DNA of 5,644 bases from an uncultured Archangium sp. GTDB taxonomy: Bacteria; Myxococcota; Myxococcia; Myxococcales; Myxococcaceae. The notes below the pieces were generated by a model. That model was not told where the DNA came from. It did no database searches and saw only the letters and a program-made list of their open reading frames with translations. Shown one piece after another: positions 1-5,644 of this stretch (within the stretch, counting starts at the first letter, position 1; every line of letters begins with the position of its first letter). Location: contig CALNBU010000675.1 of assembly GCA_937875615.1 (NCBI GenBank), forward strand, positions 1 through 5,644. Reading direction: 5' to 3'. The position numbers and the translations under genes are program-made.

Positions 1-407
1 CGGTGAGCCCAACCCAGGGCGACGAGCTCGGCCGACGAGACGCCCCGACGCCGTCCGGCGCCACCCCGGAGAGCGCGAGCGACGCGGGGCAGGTGCACCG
101 CCTCGACCGGGAGGGCATCCAGGGCGCGGTGAAGGAAAAGATGCCGGAGATTCGTGACTGCTACGAGGCCTGGCTCCAGCAGAACCCCAACCTGGGCGGT
201 CGACTGTCGGTGTCCTTCGACATCGTGGCGCAGGACACCGGCCTCGGCGCCATCGACGGCCTGGGCATCGCCGACGAGGGCATGGGCCACGTGCCGCTGG
301 AGGGCTGCGTAGGCAACGTCTTCAAGGACCTCCGCTTCGAGGCGCCGCCGAACGGCTCCATGCGCGTCACCTACCCGCTCTCGTTCTCCAACGATGGCGG
401 GCCGTAG
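1..407 (+). CDS. AgmX/PglI-type C-terminal domain protein, 3' fragment
   Basis: The reading frame is open from the left edge (first full codon at base 3) to a TAG at 405-407, giving about 134 visible residues. Roughly residues 1-33 are a Pro/Ser/Ala/Gly-rich linker. From about residue 34 the sequence resembles the C-terminal domain of myxobacterial AgmX/PglI proteins: an amphipathic helix ending in IRDCYEAWL (Cys53), a beta strand GRLSVSFDI, a second Cys in LEGCVGN (Cys102), a helix VFKDLRFEAPP and a closing strand MRVTYPLSF. The two Cys are the usual conserved pair of this family and may form a disulfide. AgmX was linked to gliding motility in Myxococcus; such domains are generally envelope-located and distantly TonB-C-like, but the partner here is unknown. 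A GTG at base 3 could be read as a start, but it would begin in the middle of a linker with no signal peptide, so the gene most likely begins upstream of the window. Domain assignment is from pattern recognition; confident that it is coding. Confidence 0.8.
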   Translation, partial: VSPTQGDELGRRDAPTPSGATPESASDAGQVHRLDREGIQGAVKEKMPEIRDCYEAWLQQNPNLGGRLSVSFDIVAQDTGLGAIDGLGIADEGMGHVPLEGCVGNVFKDLRFEAPPNGSMRVTYPLSFSNDGGP

Positions 408-412
408 CAGTC

Positions 413-442
413 TTGACGAACTTTAATGAAGTCAAATAGACT
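413..442 (+). promoter_or_regulatory. Candidate promoter of the ADP-ribosylglycohydrolase gene
   Basis: TTGACG at 413-418 matches the sigma-70-type -35 consensus at five of six bases. TAGACT at 437-442, after an 18-bp spacer, matches TATAAT at four of six. Transcription would then start at about 448-450, which is the ATG of the next gene. This fits the absence of any purine-rich Shine-Dalgarno sequence before that ATG and suggests a leaderless mRNA. The region is about 31% GC in an otherwise very GC-rich window. Inferred from sequence only. Confidence 0.45.
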
Positions 443-450
443 TTATTGAA
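420..450. repeat. AT-rich inverted and direct repeat, candidate operator
   Basis: TTTAATGAAGTC (422-433) and GACTTTATTGAA (439-450) form an inverted repeat with 10 of 12 positions paired around a 5-bp AAATA spacer. The same region also reads as a direct repeat: ACTTTAATGAA (420-430) and ACTTTATTGAA (440-450) differ at one base and are spaced exactly 20 bp apart, close to two helical turns. The left half is itself a quasi-palindrome (420-432, five of six pairs). The repeat covers the proposed -10 element and the first base of the start codon, where a bound dimer would block transcription. No regulator gene is visible in the window. It lacks a GC stem and U-run, so it does not look like a terminator. 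Confidence 0.5.
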
Positions 451-1373
451 TGACAACCAGACTACAGCGAGCCCGCGGCGCGCTCTGGGGACAGGCCGTC
501 GGCGACGCGCTGGGGACCACCGTGGAGTTCGAGAAGGAGACCTCCATCGCCGCGCGCCCGGCCGGAGCCTGGCCGCAGGCGCTGGTCGGCGCCGGCCCCT
601 TCGGACTGCAGCCCGGCCAGGTCACCGACGACACCGAGCTGGCGCTGGCCCTGGCGAGGACGCTCGCTCAGCACCACCGCTACGACGACGAGGCGGTGGC
701 GCAGGCCTACCTCCGCTGGCACGACTCGGGGCCCTTCGACATCGGCGGCGCCACGAAGCAGGCCTTCGCGGGCCCCGGCACCGCCGCCGAGGTGCGCGCC
801 CGCGCCAACCACCTCACCCAGGCCAACGGCTCGCTGATGCGTCAGAGCCCCCTCGCGCTCTTCGGCGCCGGCCAGCCGCGCGAGGTGCTCGCGGAGCTCG
901 CGCAGCGCGACAGCGCCTTGAGCCACCCGCACCAGGTGCCTCGGTGGGCCTGCGCGGTGTTCGTCACCACGCTCTCCGACGCCATCGAGACCGGCGACGA
1001 AGGACCCGCGCTGTACGAGCGCGCGCTGACCTTCGCGCGGGGCTCTCCGGTGGAGGCCACGCTGCTCGACGCGCGGCGCGCCCTGCCGCCCTCCGACGGC
1101 CCGGACATGGGGTGGGTCCGCATCGCGCTGCAGCACGCCTTCTTCCACCTGCTGCACGCCCGCGACTTCAGCGCCGCGCTCGTGCAGACGGTGAACAAGG
1201 GCGGCGACACCGACACCAATGCCGCCATCGTCGGCGCGCTGCTGGGCGGGGTCCTCGGCCGCGAGGCCATTCCCCCCGAGTGGATGTCGACGGTGCAGCG
1301 CTGCAGCTCACCGCGCCCGGCGCCGTACCGCTGCGCGGACCTCGACGCGCTCGCCGAGGCGCTGCTCGCCTGA
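450..1373 (+). CDS. ADP-ribosylglycohydrolase (DraG/ARH family)
   Basis: A 307-residue protein of normal length for the family, predicted to cleave ADP-ribose from modified proteins or other acceptors using a two-metal (Mg or Mn) site. Visible family motifs, in order: GALWGQAVGDALG (10-22); the metal-binding TDDTEL (59-64, with T59, D60, D61); GPFDIGGATKQAF (94-106); NGSLMRQSPLALF (126-138); a short SH motif near 158-159; and the second metal-binding block NKGGDTDTNAAIVGALLGG (249-267, with D253, D255, T256). IPPEW (274-278) is also typical. All key acidic residues are present, so activity is expected. It has no signal peptide, so it is cytoplasmic. The start is fixed: an in-frame TGA ends immediately before ATG 450 and the first motif begins at residue 10. 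No Shine-Dalgarno is visible, consistent with leaderless translation. It converges with the peptidase gene, 8 bp separating the stop codons. No ADP-ribosyltransferase partner (DraT or toxin) is in the window, so the substrate is unknown; a role in nitrogenase control or in immunity to an ADP-ribosylating toxin cannot be decided from this sequence. Confidence 0.93.
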   Translation: MTTRLQRARGALWGQAVGDALGTTVEFEKETSIAARPAGAWPQALVGAGPFGLQPGQVTDDTELALALARTLAQHHRYDDEAVAQAYLRWHDSGPFDIGGATKQAFAGPGTAAEVRARANHLTQANGSLMRQSPLALFGAGQPREVLAELAQRDSALSHPHQVPRWACAVFVTTLSDAIETGDEGPALYERALTFARGSPVEATLLDARRALPPSDGPDMGWVRIALQHAFFHLLHARDFSAALVQTVNKGGDTDTNAAIVGALLGGVLGREAIPPEWMSTVQRCSSPRPAPYRCADLDALAEALLA

Positions 1374-1381
1374 GCGGTCGC

Positions 1382-2710
1382 TCACCCGAAGCCGCCGTCG
1401 CCGCCGCGGTTGCGCTTGCCGCCGCTGAGCACCGGGTCGAAGGCCACCATCAGCCGCTCCAGCAGGCTGAGGTCGCCGTAGGCCGACTGCCACTCACCCA
1501 GCAGTCGCTCCACCGCCTTCTCTGGCAGCTGCGTGTCGCCGAAGTGGACCGCCTCCAGCGCGCCGTCGAGCTGCTCGACCGGGACGGGCACCGTCTCTCC
1601 GCTCCGGGAGGGGTCGCTCACCAGGTAGTGGCTGCCATCTTCGGACATCCCCACCACGTTGACGGTGTGCGCGCCGTCGGTGCCGAAGAGCGAGCCGTCC
1701 ACCACCACCATCATCGGCACCGGCGGGTCCTCCGTCGCCGCGACCTGCAGCAGGGCGCCCGCCGCCTGCTGCAGCGCGGGGTCGAAGCCCACGTTGAGCA
1801 GCCTGTAGTCGTCGCCGCGCACCTGCGAGAGCAGCTCCGTCACCCATCGCCCCGGGAGCTGTGAGAGCGCCTGCTCCTCGGACACCACGGCGCCATCGAC
1901 GCCCACCGGCTCACCCTCGGCGTTGACGTAGTGGCCGGCATCGACGTCCCACTGCAGCTCGCCGCGGCCCTCCACCGCGGCGTTCATCAGCGCCGGCACC
2001 AGCAACCCGGCCACGAGCGCGGCGCTCACGGTCGAGGCCAGCCCAGCCACCAGGCGGACGAACTCCACGGGGTTCTCGATGGCCAGGTTGGTGGCGATGC
2101 TCTCCGCGGCGCAGGTGTTGCCCTCCTGCTGCGAGCTGCCCGGAGACGCCACGTCGCTGATGGTGTCCGACAGCAACTGCTGCCGGTCGATGCCGGGCGC
2201 CAGCGCCTGACCCGAGAGCTGGGTCAACGACTGGAGCAGCTCGGGCGACAGCGCGCCGTCGAACAACAGCTTCTGCAGCGACGCGCGACCCACCGGGTCG
2301 AGCTCCTTGCGCAGCGCCAGGTAGGCCGCCCGCTGGTCCTCGGGCAACTTCGCCAGCTCCGCGACCTCCTGCAGCTTGTTGGCCTCCGTCAGGTCGCGCA
2401 GCACCCGGGTGATGTTGCCGAAGAGCCCCTTCGCGCTGTCGGCCTCGTCCTTCGAAGCCGCCGGGTCGACCATGGTCTTCGAGAGCTGCCGCAGCTTCGA
2501 GGCCGTCGTCACGCCCTCGCTCCCCGCGAGAAACGAGCCCAGCTTCGAGGCCGCGTCGCTCACCCCAGAGGCCACCGAAGAGGCGCCCTTTACGAACGCC
2601 GAAGAAGCAGACCGCGACGCGGTGGCCACGGGCGCGGCCACCGTCGGCTTCTGCAGGCGCTTCACCGACGGCGCAGATGGACGGGGGAAAGAGACAGGCT
2701 TGAGCGGCAT
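1382..2710 (-). CDS. Putative papain-like/C39-like cysteine peptidase
   Basis: About 442 residues from ATG 2708-2710, chosen because GGGAG lies 6 nt upstream; a GTG at 2810-2812 would add 34 residues without a comparable site. Residues 1-66 are basic, Pro/Ser/Ala-rich and probably disordered, with no signal peptide. Residues 67-190 look mostly helical, with many Leu and charged residues. A catalytic-looking block follows: SSQQEGNTCAAES with Cys200 and Gln194 placed six before it, the spacing of the papain oxyanion-hole Gln. A hydrophobic, Ala/Leu/Val-rich helix spans about 217-246. Farther on, GAHTVNVVG gives His348 and HYLVSDPS gives Asp366, matching the HxVxVxG...DP pattern of C39-like and papain-like peptidases. 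The protein ends in a Gly/Arg/Lys tail. The Cys-His-Asp set is seen; peptidase activity is inferred, and an amidase, transglutaminase-like enzyme or inactive relative is possible. The gene is 150 bp downstream of the kinase gene in the same direction and may share its mRNA. Substrate and location are unknown. I do not recognise a named family member. Confidence 0.8.
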   Translation of the reverse strand: MPLKPVSFPRPSAPSVKRLQKPTVAAPVATASRSASSAFVKGASSVASGVSDAASKLGSFLAGSEGVTTASKLRQLSKTMVDPAASKDEADSAKGLFGNITRVLRDLTEANKLQEVAELAKLPEDQRAAYLALRKELDPVGRASLQKLLFDGALSPELLQSLTQLSGQALAPGIDRQQLLSDTISDVASPGSSQQEGNTCAAESIATNLAIENPVEFVRLVAGLASTVSAALVAGLLVPALMNAAVEGRGELQWDVDAGHYVNAEGEPVGVDGAVVSEEQALSQLPGRWVTELLSQVRGDDYRLLNVGFDPALQQAAGALLQVAATEDPPVPMMVVVDGSLFGTDGAHTVNVVGMSEDGSHYLVSDPSRSGETVPVPVEQLDGALEAVHFGDTQLPEKAVERLLGEWQSAYGDLSLLERLMVAFDPVLSGGKRNRGGDGGFG

Positions 2711-2716
2711 GCAGAA

Positions 2717-2721
2717 CTCCC
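2717..2721 (-). promoter_or_regulatory. Ribosome binding site deciding the peptidase start
   Basis: Read on the minus strand, GGGAG is followed by six bases (TTCTGC) and then ATG at 2710-2708. This is a good Shine-Dalgarno sequence at near-ideal spacing. It favours this ATG over the in-frame GTG at 2812-2810, which follows directly on an in-frame TAG and has no strong purine-rich site. Confidence 0.7.
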
Positions 2722-2828
2722 GGAGAAGCGCGTGGAAGACAACCTGCGTCGTGGGGTTGTCGTCGCGCGTCGGGCAGACGACCACACCGGAACTGTCAAC
2801 GTTCTTGGACACCTACAGCGACCACAGT

Positions 2829-2854
2829 GTGCGCCGGACGCGCACTCGCGTGCG
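2829..2854 (-). other. Two overlapping, mutually exclusive GC hairpins after the kinase stop
   Basis: In minus-strand RNA, CGCAC-GCGA-GTGCG (2854-2841) makes a 5-bp stem capped by a GNRA-type tetraloop, beginning six bases after the kinase stop codon. The next segment, GTGCGC-GTCCG-GCGCAC (2845-2829), makes a perfect 6-bp stem. Both use the middle segment 2841-2845, so only one can form at a time. No U-run follows either stem, so an intrinsic terminator is not supported. In such GC-rich DNA short stems can arise by chance. The structure could stabilise the kinase mRNA end or act as a weak leader element for the peptidase gene. Confidence 0.3.
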
Positions 2855-2860
2855 TCGACC

Positions 2861-5644
<2,784 letters not shown>

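Noticed and set aside
3..5. GTG at base 3 as the true start of the first gene.
   Set aside because: It would begin inside a Pro/Ser-rich linker with no signal peptide for an envelope-type domain, and the frame reaches the window edge, so truncation is more likely.
422..450. The AT-rich inverted repeat as the terminator of the first gene or as a mobile-element end.
   Set aside because: The stem is AT-rich and imperfect with no U-run, and there is no transposase or second copy in the window. Its overlap with the promoter and start codon fits an operator better.
446..1864. A 472-codon plus-strand open frame starting at TTG 446 and running across both the glycohydrolase and the peptidase gene.
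   Set aside because: Its translation is extremely Arg/Ala/His-rich with no recognisable motif, and it overlaps two genes with clear family motifs in other frames. It is a GC-rich shadow frame.
2770..2799. A perfect TTGACA (minus strand, 2799-2794) upstream of the peptidase gene as a promoter.
   Set aside because: The sequence 16-18 bp downstream is GC-rich (such as TGCCCG) with no credible -10 element, so the -35 match alone is not enough.
2829..2860. An intrinsic terminator for the kinase gene.
   Set aside because: Stems are present, but no U-run follows on the minus strand; reported only as possible RNA structure.

Overview
This is a 5.6 kb stretch of very GC-rich, densely coding bacterial DNA. 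The protein types present point to a myxobacterium (Myxococcota, probably Myxococcus/Corallococcus-like): an AgmX/PglI-type C-terminal domain, and a large membrane-bound Ser/Thr kinase with an HxxxCxxC segment before the kinase domain and TPRs after its membrane helix. Genus-level assignment is inference; no RNA marker gene is present.

Layout. (1) Bases 1-407 (+) hold the 3' end of a gene whose product ends in an AgmX/PglI-like domain; its start is probably outside the window. (2) Bases 408-449 are a strikingly AT-rich gap (about 31% GC by count) containing a promoter-like TTGACG/TAGACT pair and a near-perfect 12+5+12 inverted repeat running onto the start codon of the next gene. (3) Bases 450-1373 (+) encode a complete ADP-ribosylglycohydrolase (DraG/ARH family). 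(4) Bases 1382-2710 (-) encode a protein of about 442 aa with the hallmarks of a papain-like/C39-like cysteine peptidase; it converges on the glycohydrolase gene with only 8 bp between stop codons. (5) Bases 2711-2860 are a 150-bp gap holding a clear ribosome binding site and two mutually exclusive GC hairpins. (6) Bases 2861-5644 (-) encode a Ser/Thr protein kinase that runs off the right edge. It has the remnant of an N-terminal zinc-finger-like motif, a complete RD kinase domain, one membrane helix and a long TPR region.

How the genes may relate. The kinase and the peptidase are in the same orientation but 150 bp apart, so co-transcription is possible and not shown. The glycohydrolase seems to have its own promoter and may be expressed as a leaderless transcript. 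The products are signalling or post-translational modification enzymes (phosphorylation, ADP-ribose removal, proteolysis), but nothing in the sequence proves a common pathway. No mobile element, tRNA/rRNA, CRISPR array or phage gene was seen. The least explained items are the peptidase-like protein and the palindromic AT-rich island.
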